Shown one piece after another: positions 8,190 to 16,212 of a stretch of DNA of 64,000 bases. The DNA comes from Sphingomonas montanisoli (lineage in GTDB: Bacteria; Pseudomonadota; Alphaproteobacteria; Sphingomonadales; Sphingomonadaceae), in the NCBI RefSeq assembly GCF_008274695.1, contig NZ_VTOU01000002.1, positions 806,001 to 870,000 of the forward strand, in the 5' to 3' direction. The notes below the pieces were generated by a model, which saw only the letters and a program-made list of their open reading frames with translations, was not told the origin of the DNA and searched no databases. The translations under genes and the position numbers were made by a program. Positions within the stretch are counted from its first letter, which is position 1. Every line of letters begins with the position of its first letter.

Positions 8190-8929
8190 ATGTTGAGCTT
8201 GTGGAAGATCGGGCGCGGGAGCAGGCGCACGACCGCCATGATCACCGCCCAGAGTGCGGGCGCATAGACCACCGGGCTGCCGCGATCGATCGCGGCGACG
8301 ATCCGCTTGGCGACATCGGCGGGGGAGGCCATGCGCTGGCCCTTCGTCTGTAACGCGGCGGTCATCGCGGTCGCAGTCGGGCCGGGCTTGGCCAGGACGA
8401 CGCGGACGTTCGTGTTCGCCAGCCGGTGCTGCATCCCCTGCGCGTAGCGATCGACCAGCCCCTTGGCAGCGCCATAGACATAGTTCGCCTTGCGCCCCCG
8501 ATCGCCCGCGACCGACCCGATGATCGCGATCGTGCCGCGATCGACGGGGACCATGTGGCGCGCAAAAGCTTCGGCGAACAGAGCGGGCGAAACGCCGTTG
8601 ACCAGCATCGTGTCCGCCGCGAGCGCGCCGTCATTCTGGCACGCCTGCTGATCGGGCAGCGTGCCGTGTGCGATCAGGGCGATGTCGACCGGCCGTTCGG
8701 CACAGAGCGCGCCGACGATCATGTCGACGGCCTGCGGATCGAGGAAGTCGCTGGCCACCAGCGTGTCGATCGCCGACACGGGGCTGCGCACTTTGAGGTC
8801 GTCAGCGACGGCATCGAGGCGGGCCGTGTCGCGGCCCACGAGGGTCAGGTCATGGCCGCGCCCGGCCCACAATCGCGCGCAATGTTCGGCGATGCCCGAT
8901 GTCGCGCCGATGATCGCGATCCGGGTCAT
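8186..8929 (-). CDS. Decaprenylphospho-beta-D-erythro-pentofuranosid-2-ulose 2-reductase-like SDR (DprE2-like)
   Basis: A 247-residue SDR. It starts MTRIAIIGATSGIAEHCARLW with the TGxxxGI-type cofactor loop and keeps the catalytic pair as YGAAKGLVDRYAQG, with an upstream Ser in IIGSVAGDRG. It lies directly after a DprE1-like oxidase with a 4-bp overlap. In mycobacteria DprE2 reduces the 2-keto intermediate made by DprE1 with NADH, giving decaprenylphosphoryl-D-arabinose. The family assignment rests on the fold and, above all, on this neighbourhood. Confidence 0.82.
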   Translation of the reverse strand: MTRIAIIGATSGIAEHCARLWAGRGHDLTLVGRDTARLDAVADDLKVRSPVSAIDTLVASDFLDPQAVDMIVGALCAERPVDIALIAHGTLPDQQACQNDGALAADTMLVNGVSPALFAEAFARHMVPVDRGTIAIIGSVAGDRGRKANYVYGAAKGLVDRYAQGMQHRLANTNVRVVLAKPGPTATAMTAALQTKGQRMASPADVAKRIVAAIDRGSPVVYAPALWAVIMAVVRLLPRPIFHKLNI

Positions 8930-10215
8930 GACAGGCCCAGCCGCTTCGACTGGTGCGAGGCGAAGCGACCGATCGCGTGGTGGCGCGCGCGGACCTCCTG
9001 AAATGCCTGCCAGTTGGGGTAGCTCGCCTTGAACATCGCCTCGCTCATCCGCGCATCCTTCGCCAGATAGATTCGCCCGCCCAGATCGAGGACCGCCCGA
9101 TCGAGCAGGTCGAGCAATGCGAACACCGCCGGCGCCGCCTTGAAATCGAGCGCGAGCGTATAACCTTCGGTCGGGAAGGACAGCAGGTTTCGGTTCGCGC
9201 GCCCGAACTTCTTGAGGACGGCGAGAAACGCGCCCTGGCCCGACATGGCGATCGTTTCGAGGATGCGGCGCAGCCCCTCCGCGCTGGGCAGGACGAACTG
9301 GTACTGGACGAAGCCCTGCCGGCCGTAGAGACGGTTCCACTCGGCGAGGCCGTCGAGCGGGTGGAAATGCGGCTCGTAGGGGATCGTGCGCGTGCGGACG
9401 GTCGAGGGGCCGCGCGCGTAGAACAAGGCGTTGAACGCCTTGCCGGTCGCGCGGTTGAGCAGGCCCGAGGGCATGTCGAACGGGACGGCGCGGGGCGGTT
9501 TCGTGCGCGGCGCCAGCGGGCCTTCGTCGGCATGTTCGCCGAGCATGAGGAGCGATCGGCCAAGGCTTTTGCCGCGCGCGAGGCAATCGATCCAGGCAGC
9601 GGAATAGGTGGCGCTGCCGTGGGTTTCGAAGGCGGCGAGGATGGCGTCCAGATCGCGCGCCTTGACCGTGGTTTCGCGGATCAGGCTCGATCGGATCTTC
9701 CGCATCCGGATCGTGGCGGACAGGATCATGCCGGTCAGCCCCATGCCCCCGCAGGTCGCGTGGAACAGATCGGGCTGCGCGTCGGGGCCGATGCGGACGA
9801 CCTCACCATTGCCCAGCAGCAGATCGATCGCGACGACATGATCGCCGAACGTGCCGTCGACATGGTGGTTCTTGCCATGCACGTCGCTGGCGATCGCGCC
9901 GCCGACGGTGACGAAGCGTGTGCCAGGGGTGACGGGCAGGAACCAGCCGCGCGGGACGAGCAGGGTCAGGATTTCGTCGAGCGAGACGCCCGCGTCGCAG
10001 CTGAGCAGCCCGGTTTCGGTATCGAAGGCGTGGAAGCGATCGAGCCCGCACATCGCGACGACATCGTCCGCCAGCGCGCTATCCCCATAGGCCCGGCCGA
10101 GACCGCGCGCGATTGTCTGCGAGGCGGTGACCGCGCGCGCACAGGCCGTGGCATCGGTGGGGAACGCGACTTGCGCGTCGACACGCGGATAGCGCCCCCA
10201 GCCGCTCAGTTCCAT
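8926..10215 (-). CDS. FAD-dependent decaprenylphosphoryl-D-ribose 2-oxidase-like protein (DprE1-like)
   Basis: A 429-residue FAD-binding PCMH oxidase. PVTPGTRFVTVGGAIASDVHGKNHH (residues 95-118, with H113) is nearly the DprE1 FAD-site sequence. The C-terminal half keeps SFPTEGYTLALDF and IYLAKDAR; the Lys equivalent to mycobacterial K418 is K386. The residue equivalent to C387, the benzothiazinone target, is Ala355. It would oxidise the 2'-OH of a polyprenylphosphoryl ribose. The ATG at 10215 shares one base with the stop of the GtrA gene (TGATG). The long N-terminal extension of the open frame is not coding. Confidence 0.9.
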   Translation of the reverse strand: MELSGWGRYPRVDAQVAFPTDATACARAVTASQTIARGLGRAYGDSALADDVVAMCGLDRFHAFDTETGLLSCDAGVSLDEILTLLVPRGWFLPVTPGTRFVTVGGAIASDVHGKNHHVDGTFGDHVVAIDLLLGNGEVVRIGPDAQPDLFHATCGGMGLTGMILSATIRMRKIRSSLIRETTVKARDLDAILAAFETHGSATYSAAWIDCLARGKSLGRSLLMLGEHADEGPLAPRTKPPRAVPFDMPSGLLNRATGKAFNALFYARGPSTVRTRTIPYEPHFHPLDGLAEWNRLYGRQGFVQYQFVLPSAEGLRRILETIAMSGQGAFLAVLKKFGRANRNLLSFPTEGYTLALDFKAAPAVFALLDLLDRAVLDLGGRIYLAKDARMSEAMFKASYPNWQAFQEVRARHHAIGRFASHQSKRLGLS

Positions 10216-10628
10216 CAGGCGGCCGCCCGCGTGACGAACACGAAGCGCTTGTCGAGTTGATACTTGACGTGATTCCCCACAGCGAGGCCGATCGCGCCGC
10301 CGACATAGCGCATCACATCTGTGCCGAAAACGATCTGGAACGAATGTTCGATCACCCAGAAGATCGCGGTCGTGAACAGCCCGAGACCCGAATAGAGCAG
10401 GAACAGCCCGCCGTCGTGGCGCAGATTGTTCGCGGTGAAGGCGAAGATCCAGCGCTTCTCCAGCACATATTTGGGCGGCAGCGCGGCGCCGATGCCGATG
10501 ATCATCGACAATTCGATCGCGAACGGCCCGCTGTAGAGTGCGATCACGATCATCTGGACGATCAGGTTGATCGCCGAGGATGCTGCGGCAATGGCCGTGT
10601 AGAGGATGGCGATACGGGTCGCGCTCAT
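10215..10628 (-). CDS. GtrA-family membrane protein
   Basis: A 137-residue protein with four hydrophobic segments. The conserved positively charged GtrA loops are KYVLEKRWIF and KYQLDKRFVF. GtrA-like proteins accompany polyprenyl-phosphate-sugar systems and are proposed flippases or scaffolds; the mycobacterial homologue Rv3789 sits beside dprE1/dprE2. The ATG overlaps the UbiA stop by 4 bp. Its place between the prenyltransferase and the epimerase genes repeats the mycobacterial association. Confidence 0.88.
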   Translation of the reverse strand: MSATRIAILYTAIAAASSAINLIVQMIVIALYSGPFAIELSMIIGIGAALPPKYVLEKRWIFAFTANNLRHDGGLFLLYSGLGLFTTAIFWVIEHSFQIVFGTDVMRYVGGAIGLAVGNHVKYQLDKRFVFVTRAAA

Positions 10629-12067
10629 CCCAATCCCTTGGCCAGCGCGAAGACACCGAGAAAACCGACGCCGATCAGGATGCTGGCCTTGTCCTTGATC
10701 GCGAACACGATCGGATCGTCATGCATCTGGCCCCGGTGCGTGATCAGCCAGGCACGCGAAATCCAGTAGAGCAGGATCGGGCAGGCAAGCCAGATGAAGC
10801 GGGGCGATGCGTAAAGCTCCGCCGTCTGCGCGTCGTGAATGTAGAGCGCGAGGACCAGGACGGAGAGATAGCCCGCGCCCACGCCCATCGCCGACAGCAT
10901 CTCCAGATCCTGCGGCCCGTAGGATCGCCCGCGCAGCGAGGTTTCACGCCCGCTGGCCCGCGCGACGAGCAGTTCGCTGACCCGCTTGATGAGCGCGAGG
11001 CTGAGGAAGATGAAAAGCGCGAAGGTGAGCAGCCAGAAGGACAAGGGCACGTTGGTGGCGGCTGCACCCGCGACGATGCGGATCGAATAGAGGCCGGCGA
11101 GCACCAGCACGTCGACGATCGCGACCTGCTTCAATCGCAGCGAATAAGCGACGGTGACGACGAAATAGATCGCCAGCACACCCACGAAGGCCGGCGGCAG
11201 CGCGAGCGCGGCGATCAGCCCCGCGATCAGCAGCAGAGCAGGCCACAAGGCCCACCCGGCGAGCAGGCTGAGGTCGCCCGCCGCGAAGGGGCGGTGCCGT
11301 TTCAGCCGGTGATGGCGATCGTCGGCGACGTCGGCGAGGTCGTTCAGGATATAGGCGCTCGACGCGGTCAGCCCGAAGACGAGGAAGGCGATCAGCGCCG
11401 CGATCATCCCGTCGACATCGCGGAAATGGTGCGCGGCGAGGATCGGCACGAAGATCAGCAGATTCTTGACCCACTGGTGTGGGCGCAGCGCACGGAACAA
11501 GGCGGCGGGGGCGGGCTTGCGGCCATCGGCGAAGACGCAATCGAGCGTCGCGACGGCGCGGACGCGATCGGCGAAAGCGGCCGAGCTGTCTACCAGATAG
11601 GCCTTGTCGGCGACGGCCCAGACAGCCAGATCGGCGCCATCGTTGCCGACATAGTCGAAGCCTTTTTCGCCGTAGAGCGCGACCAGCGCATCCCGCTTCG
11701 CCTCCGCCTTCAGGTTCACGCCGTCGCCGGTGGCCAGCACCGTATCGAACAGGTCGAGATGATCGGCGACGGCCTGTGCGAGGCGGCGGTGGCTGGCGGT
11801 GGCCAGCACGATCGGACGGCCCTTCGCGCGTTCGGCGCGGAGCCATTCGATCACCTCTTCGTGATAGGGCAGGGCCGCCGGATCGAAGGGTGTCGCCTCC
11901 GCCAGCCGTTCCTTCAGCGCATGCTTGCCGGCCATCGTCCAGCCGGCGAGCCGGACAATACGCAGCGGATTGTCGGACAGATATTGGCTCGCGGTTTCGT
12001 GGAGCAGATCGGCGCGGATCAGGGTGCCATCCATGTCGACGACCAGCGGATGCTCGGACGACGGCAT
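10625..12067 (-). CDS. HAD phosphatase-UbiA prenyltransferase fusion, phosphoribosyl-polyprenyl-phosphate synthase-like
   Basis: A 480-residue two-domain protein. Residues 8-180 are a HAD hydrolase (VVDMDGTL with D11 and D13, and VGNDGADLAVW as the acidic motif). Residues 190-480 are a UbiA-type membrane domain with LRPHQWVKNLL (194-204) and the Asp-rich NDLADVADDRHH (242-253), as in decaprenyl-phosphate phosphoribosyltransferases. It probably transfers phosphoribose from PRPP to a polyprenyl phosphate, and the HAD domain could remove the 5-phosphate. The ATG at 12067 is preferred to a TTG at 12091. It is the first gene of the operon. Confidence 0.87.
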   Translation of the reverse strand: MPSSEHPLVVDMDGTLIRADLLHETASQYLSDNPLRIVRLAGWTMAGKHALKERLAEATPFDPAALPYHEEVIEWLRAERAKGRPIVLATASHRRLAQAVADHLDLFDTVLATGDGVNLKAEAKRDALVALYGEKGFDYVGNDGADLAVWAVADKAYLVDSSAAFADRVRAVATLDCVFADGRKPAPAALFRALRPHQWVKNLLIFVPILAAHHFRDVDGMIAALIAFLVFGLTASSAYILNDLADVADDRHHRLKRHRPFAAGDLSLLAGWALWPALLLIAGLIAALALPPAFVGVLAIYFVVTVAYSLRLKQVAIVDVLVLAGLYSIRIVAGAAATNVPLSFWLLTFALFIFLSLALIKRVSELLVARASGRETSLRGRSYGPQDLEMLSAMGVGAGYLSVLVLALYIHDAQTAELYASPRFIWLACPILLYWISRAWLITHRGQMHDDPIVFAIKDKASILIGVGFLGVFALAKGLG

Positions 12068-12143
12068 GATCCTGACGCTCTCCCCCCTCAATCGTCGGCG
12101 ACGGGCACGGTTTAGACGGCAAGGGCGGAAATGGCGATAGCGC

Positions 12144-12174
12144 TTGACCCGGCCCCTGGGGCCGCCCCGATAAG
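12144..12174 (+). promoter_or_regulatory. MerR-type promoter/operator with 19-bp spacer, probably giving a leaderless mRNA
   Basis: TTGACC (12144-12149) and GATAAG (12169-12174) are 19 bp apart, the overlong spacing characteristic of promoters controlled by MerR proteins. A perfect dyad GGCCCC-T-GGGGCC (12151-12163) fills the spacer. The predicted start site is at about 12181, the A of the downstream ATG, and that ATG has no Shine-Dalgarno sequence. Confidence 0.6.
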
Positions 12175-12180
12175 CGCGCT

Positions 12181-13017
12181 ATGCACCGAAACCTCTCCGC
12201 ATCGCAGGCTGCCGCCGCTCTGGGTGTCTCCGTGAAGGCGCTGCGCCTGTACGAACGCGCCGGGCTGATCGCGCCGGGGCGGAGCGCCGCGGGGTGGCGG
12301 ATCTATGCGCCGGACGAAATGGTGCGGGCGCGTGAAATCGCCGCGCTACGGGGGCTGGGCGTCGCCCTGCGCGAGATCGGGCCGATGCTCGATGCCGATC
12401 CGGGCGCGGGTCTGGCGCGGCATGAGGCGCGGTTGCGGAGCGAGGCGGCGCGGATCGCGGAGGCGATCGGGCGGCTGCGGGCGATGCGGCCTGCGGACGA
12501 GGAAGAGGCTACGATCGCGTTCGATCTGCCCTGGCCGTGGGGCGGCGAGCGGTTCGAATTGCGGGGTCTGCCACCGATCCTCTGGCTCACGGGTCCGCTG
12601 GGCAGCGGCAAGACGCGGCTGGCGATGCGGATCGCGGAAAGCCTGCCCAGCGGGCGTTTCGTGGGCCTCGAACGCGATCGGCCGATCGAGGCGCTGATCG
12701 CGGAGGGCGAGGGGCCGCTGGTGATCGACATGGTCGAGGAGGGGCTGGATGCGGACGAGCAGGTCGCACTGGCCGCCCGATTGCGCGCGCGGCCGGTTTG
12801 GGCGCGGCCGCTGGTGCTGATGACGCGATCGAGCGCGATGCTCGATCTGGGGATGGTGGGCGCGGGGGAGGCGATCATCCTCTGCCCCGCCAATCACAGC
12901 CCGCCGGTCTATGTCGACCCGGTGCCCGGCGCGCCGGGTTACGAGGCGCTGGCGACATGCCTTGCCGCGCCCGAGCTGCGCGCGCGGACGGCGGGGGTGA
13001 TCGCGATCAGAGGTTGA
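12181..13017 (+). CDS. MerR-type HTH regulator fused to a P-loop ATPase domain
   Basis: A 278-residue protein. Residues 3-72 form a MerR DNA-binding domain (ASQAAAALGVSVKALRLYERAGLI, then GWRIY), followed by a helical segment to about residue 105. The rest is a nucleotide-binding domain with WLTGPLGSGKTRLA (Walker A, GPLGSGKT 138-145) and PLVIDM as a likely Walker B strand. The usual MerR ligand-binding Cys cluster is absent. It may couple nucleotide state to transcription, probably of its own gene through the dyad upstream. It overlaps the convergent VOC gene by 11 bp. Confidence 0.82.
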   Translation: MHRNLSASQAAAALGVSVKALRLYERAGLIAPGRSAAGWRIYAPDEMVRAREIAALRGLGVALREIGPMLDADPGAGLARHEARLRSEAARIAEAIGRLRAMRPADEEEATIAFDLPWPWGGERFELRGLPPILWLTGPLGSGKTRLAMRIAESLPSGRFVGLERDRPIEALIAEGEGPLVIDMVEEGLDADEQVALAARLRARPVWARPLVLMTRSSAMLDLGMVGAGEAIILCPANHSPPVYVDPVPGAPGYEALATCLAAPELRARTAGVIAIRG

Positions 13018-13435
13018 TCGTCACCGACGGCGCGCTGCGCTGCGCCTCGCCGTGATAGACCGCCTCGATATTGTTGCCGTCGGGGTCGATCAGGAAGGCG
13101 GCATAATAGCCGGGATGATAGGGCCGCTCGCCCGGCGCGCCATTGTCGACGCCGCCAGCCACCAGTCCGGCCGCGTGGAAGGCGTCGACCATCGCGCGGT
13201 CCTGCGCCTGGAACGCGATGTGGCTGCGCCCCGTCGGCGCATCCTGGGCGGCTGCGCTGTCCATGGTCGAGACGAACAGCTCGTCGACCCAGAAATAATC
13301 CTCTTCCGAGCCGCCGATCGGCACGTCGAGCGCCTTCATCACCGCCTCGTAGAAGCGGCGGCTGGCGTCGATATCGACGACGACGAGCTGGAGATGATCG
13401 ATCAGTCGACCGCGTTGCAGCGTCTGCGTTTCCAT
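13007..13435 (-). CDS. VOC-family (glyoxalase/bleomycin-resistance fold) protein
   Basis: A 142-residue single-module VOC protein starting METQTLQRGRLIDHLQLVVVDI. The metal-type residues are H15 in DHLQLVV, the His in RSHIAFQA and the Glu in DPDGNNIEAVYHG. This set is typical of dioxygenases and lyases of the fold. DPDGNNIEAV is the hallmark C-terminal strand. No substrate can be named. The upstream part of the open frame overlaps a palindromic repeat and is not counted. Confidence 0.82.
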   Translation of the reverse strand: METQTLQRGRLIDHLQLVVVDIDASRRFYEAVMKALDVPIGGSEEDYFWVDELFVSTMDSAAAQDAPTGRSHIAFQAQDRAMVDAFHAAGLVAGGVDNGAPGERPYHPGYYAAFLIDPDGNNIEAVYHGEAQRSAPSVTINL

Positions 13436-13499
13436 GGCGAACCTCGCGGAAGGGTTTGGGCGGAAACGGCGGATGGGGAGGAATGATCCACGCATTTCC

Positions 13500-13624
13500 A
13501 TCCTCCCCCGCCAGGGGGAGGTGTCAGCGCAGCTGACGGAGGGGGAGGATGCGATGATCTGGAGTTGGTCGCCGTCCTCCCCCTCCGTCGCCTTCGGCGC
13601 CACCTCCCCCTGGCGGGGGAGGAT
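13500..13624. repeat. Palindromic repeat, family A
   Basis: ATCCTCCCCCGCCAGGGGG... (13500-13523) is a perfect 24-bp mirror of 13601-13624. The interior contains secondary hairpins (GTCAGCGCAGCTGAC and GGCGCC-type). It lies between two minus-strand genes. Confidence 0.88.
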
Positions 13625-13629
13625 GGTCG

Positions 13630-15051
13630 CTAGAGTTTCAGGCCCCTTGCGATCGTCTTGAGCGTGGTCTTGCCGTAGGGCGGCTTGAAGCCGGCGAGTT
13701 TCGTCACGTCGATCTTCGGCTGAACATACACCGCCTTGGCGTGGCTGAAGGTGCGGAAGCCGTCGATGCCGTGATAGCTGCCCATGCCCGACGGGCCGAC
13801 CCCGCCGAAGGGCAGATCGTCGATTCCGGCGTGGAACACGGTGTCGTTGACGGTCACGCCGCCCGAAATCGTGCGCGACAGAACCGCATCCCGCTCCCCC
13901 GCGTCGCGCCCGAAATAATAGAGGCCGAGCGGACGATCGTGCGCGTTCACATAAGCGATCGCGTCGTCGATCGCGGCGTAGCGCTTGACCGGCAGGATGG
14001 GGCCGAAAATCTCCTCGCGCATCACCGCCATGTCGTCGCTGGGGTTCAGGATGATGTGGAGCGGCATCTTGTGGCCGTTCGACCCGCCGAAATCCTCGTT
14101 AGCCGGATTGACCTCGATCACATCGCCGCCCTTGGCACGGGCATCGTCGAGATAGGCGTTCAGGCGGACATGATGCCGGTCGTTGATGACCGAGCTGTAA
14201 TCGGGATTGGCGAGCAGCGTGGGGTACATTGCCCTGACCGCCTGGGTCAGCCCGTCGACCACCGCGCGTTCGCTCTCCTGCGGGACGAGCAGATAATCCG
14301 GCGCGAGGCAGATCTGCCCGGCGTTGAGCATCTTGCCGGTCGCGATCCGATCGGTCGCCGTCGCGATATCGGCGGATCGGCCGATGATCGTCGGCGATTT
14401 GCCGCCGAGTTCGAGCGTCACCGGCACCAGATTGTCGGCGGCGGCGTGGAGGATGTGGCGCCCGATCGCGGTTGCGCCGGTGAAAAGGAGATGATCGAAG
14501 GGCAGTGCGGAGAATGCCTTCCCCTCGTCCGGCCCGCCGCCGAAGAAGGCGAGTTCGGTTTCTTCGAAATAGCGGGGCGCCGTCTCAGCGAAGAGGGCGG
14601 AGACGCGCGGCGTGATCTCCGACGTCTTGACCATCACGCGATTGCCGGCGGCGAAGGCGCCCGCGATCGGCCCGACGGCAAGCTGCACCGGGAAATTCCA
14701 CGGCGAGATCACGCCCACTACGCCCTTGGGCTGATAATCGATCCAGGCGCGCGCGCCGAGCAGGCCGAGCGGAAATTGGAGCGGACGCTTCTCGCGCCGC
14801 ATCCAGCGATCGAGATGCTTGAGCGCGTGCTTCACCAGCCCGACCGAGCTGACGATGTCGACCATCATCGATTGCTCGCGACTGCGGTGGCCGAAATCGT
14901 CGGACATGGCCCGCGCAAAGCCGTCGCCATTCTCGATCACCATCGCGGCGAGTCGCTTGAGCCGATCCCTTCGGGCGTCGGGCGATACGGGCAGTTCGGC
15001 GGAAAATGTCGCGCGCTGGGCCGTAAGGACAGCCTCCATCCGATCGCCCAT
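13630..15051 (-). CDS. Coniferyl-aldehyde-dehydrogenase-type NAD(P)+ aldehyde dehydrogenase
   Basis: A 473-residue class 3-like aldehyde dehydrogenase. It shows the cofactor segment GVVGVISPWNFPVQL, the catalytic Glu motif LELGGKSPTI and the catalytic Cys in NAGQICLAPDY. The long hydrophobic C-terminal part resembles coniferyl aldehyde dehydrogenases (HGIDGFRTFSHAKAVYVQ). It oxidises aromatic or medium-chain aldehydes to acids. GGGGGAA precedes the ATG at 15051. The divergent neighbour is an MDR oxidoreductase, with about 85 bp between them. Confidence 0.88.
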   Translation of the reverse strand: MGDRMEAVLTAQRATFSAELPVSPDARRDRLKRLAAMVIENGDGFARAMSDDFGHRSREQSMMVDIVSSVGLVKHALKHLDRWMRREKRPLQFPLGLLGARAWIDYQPKGVVGVISPWNFPVQLAVGPIAGAFAAGNRVMVKTSEITPRVSALFAETAPRYFEETELAFFGGGPDEGKAFSALPFDHLLFTGATAIGRHILHAAADNLVPVTLELGGKSPTIIGRSADIATATDRIATGKMLNAGQICLAPDYLLVPQESERAVVDGLTQAVRAMYPTLLANPDYSSVINDRHHVRLNAYLDDARAKGGDVIEVNPANEDFGGSNGHKMPLHIILNPSDDMAVMREEIFGPILPVKRYAAIDDAIAYVNAHDRPLGLYYFGRDAGERDAVLSRTISGGVTVNDTVFHAGIDDLPFGGVGPSGMGSYHGIDGFRTFSHAKAVYVQPKIDVTKLAGFKPPYGKTTLKTIARGLKL

Positions 15052-15135
15052 GACATTCCCCCTCTTGTTATTAGGTAGAGCTTTACACGCCGTCACGCGC
15101 GCAACAAGACGGGCATGACGCATGGGGAGGACAGT

Positions 15136-16173
15136 GTGGATCAGGGCTATGACCGGATCGTGGTGCGCCATTTCGGCGGCCCGGAAGAGCTCAAGATCGA
15201 GCATGAGCCTAGCCTGCCCGAACCCGGCCCCGGCGAGGTGCGCGTGGCCATAGAGGCGGCGGGCGTGGGCTTCACCGATACGATCCTGCGACGCGGCAAA
15301 TATATCGATTACAAGGGCGGCCTGCCGCTTACTCCGGGCTACGATCTGGTCGGCATCGTCGACAAGCCGGGCGAGGGCGTGAGCGGGCTGACGGTGGGTC
15401 AGCGCGTCGCCGACATGCCGATGAACGGCGGCTATTCGCAATATTTCGTAGGGCCGGCCGAGGATTTCGTGCCGGTGCCGGACGGGATCACACCCGAAGT
15501 GGCGGTCGACGTGCCGCTGATGTGGATGACGGCGTGGCAGATGCTGCGCCGCTGCCCGCGTCCGCCGGTAGGCTCGGCGATCCTCGTCGTCGGCGCGTCG
15601 GGCAGCGTGGGGCGCGCGCTGGTGCTGTTGGGACGGCATCTGGGCCTCACGGTCATCGGCACCTGCTCAGCGGGCAATATGGCGCAGGTTGAGGCGTTGG
15701 GGGCGATCCCGATCGACTATCGTCGCCCGGACCTAGCGGCGGCCATCAAGGCGGCGAGCGGGGGCGGGGTGGCGGTCGCGTACGATGCGATTGCGGGCCG
15801 AAGCTGGAAGACGAGCTGGCGGTCGCTCGCCAAGGGCGGCGTGCTGGTGGGTTATGGCGCGCAGGGCTTCGTCGACGGCGAGGGATCGGTCGCCAGCGTG
15901 ATCTGGGGCTTTGTCCTGCTCAACGCGATCTGGCCGAAGCTGGGGCGGATCGACGGGAGCACGCGGACGGCCACCTTCTACAACATCCTGCTCCGTCGCC
16001 GATCGCATCCCGACGAATATCGTGCCGACATGATCGAACTGTTCGATCTGATCGCGAGCGTGAAGGTGCCTGCGCCGCATGTGCAGGAGGTGCTGCCGCT
16101 TTCCGCTGCTGCGGAAGCGCATAAGCGTATTGCGCAAGGCGGGTTGACGGGACGGCTGGTCCTCAAGCCCTGA
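15136..16173 (+). CDS. Zinc-independent MDR oxidoreductase (VAT-1/quinone-reductase-like)
   Basis: About 345 residues. The fold is GroES-like followed by Rossmann, with AILVVGASGSVGRALV as the nucleotide loop and no zinc-ligand cysteines. An ATG at 15115 is in frame, but only the GTG at 15136 has a good ribosome site (GGGGAGGA 15124-15131, 4 nt away), so the GTG is chosen. It reduces quinones or enones with NADPH. Divergent from an aldehyde dehydrogenase and followed by an SDR 39 bp downstream, it looks like part of a small aldehyde/ketone detoxification or catabolic set. Confidence 0.82.
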   Translation: MDQGYDRIVVRHFGGPEELKIEHEPSLPEPGPGEVRVAIEAAGVGFTDTILRRGKYIDYKGGLPLTPGYDLVGIVDKPGEGVSGLTVGQRVADMPMNGGYSQYFVGPAEDFVPVPDGITPEVAVDVPLMWMTAWQMLRRCPRPPVGSAILVVGASGSVGRALVLLGRHLGLTVIGTCSAGNMAQVEALGAIPIDYRRPDLAAAIKAASGGGVAVAYDAIAGRSWKTSWRSLAKGGVLVGYGAQGFVDGEGSVASVIWGFVLLNAIWPKLGRIDGSTRTATFYNILLRRRSHPDEYRADMIELFDLIASVKVPAPHVQEVLPLSAAAEAHKRIAQGGLTGRLVLKP

Positions 16174-16212
16174 GCGTGCTTCGATGATGATAAAAGAACG
16201 GGAGAGGCAGAG

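Noticed and set aside
8186-9586. 466-codon start of the DprE2-like gene
   Set aside because: The first 219 codons are a shadow of the DprE1-like gene; the conserved SDR start and the ATGA overlap set the start at 8929.
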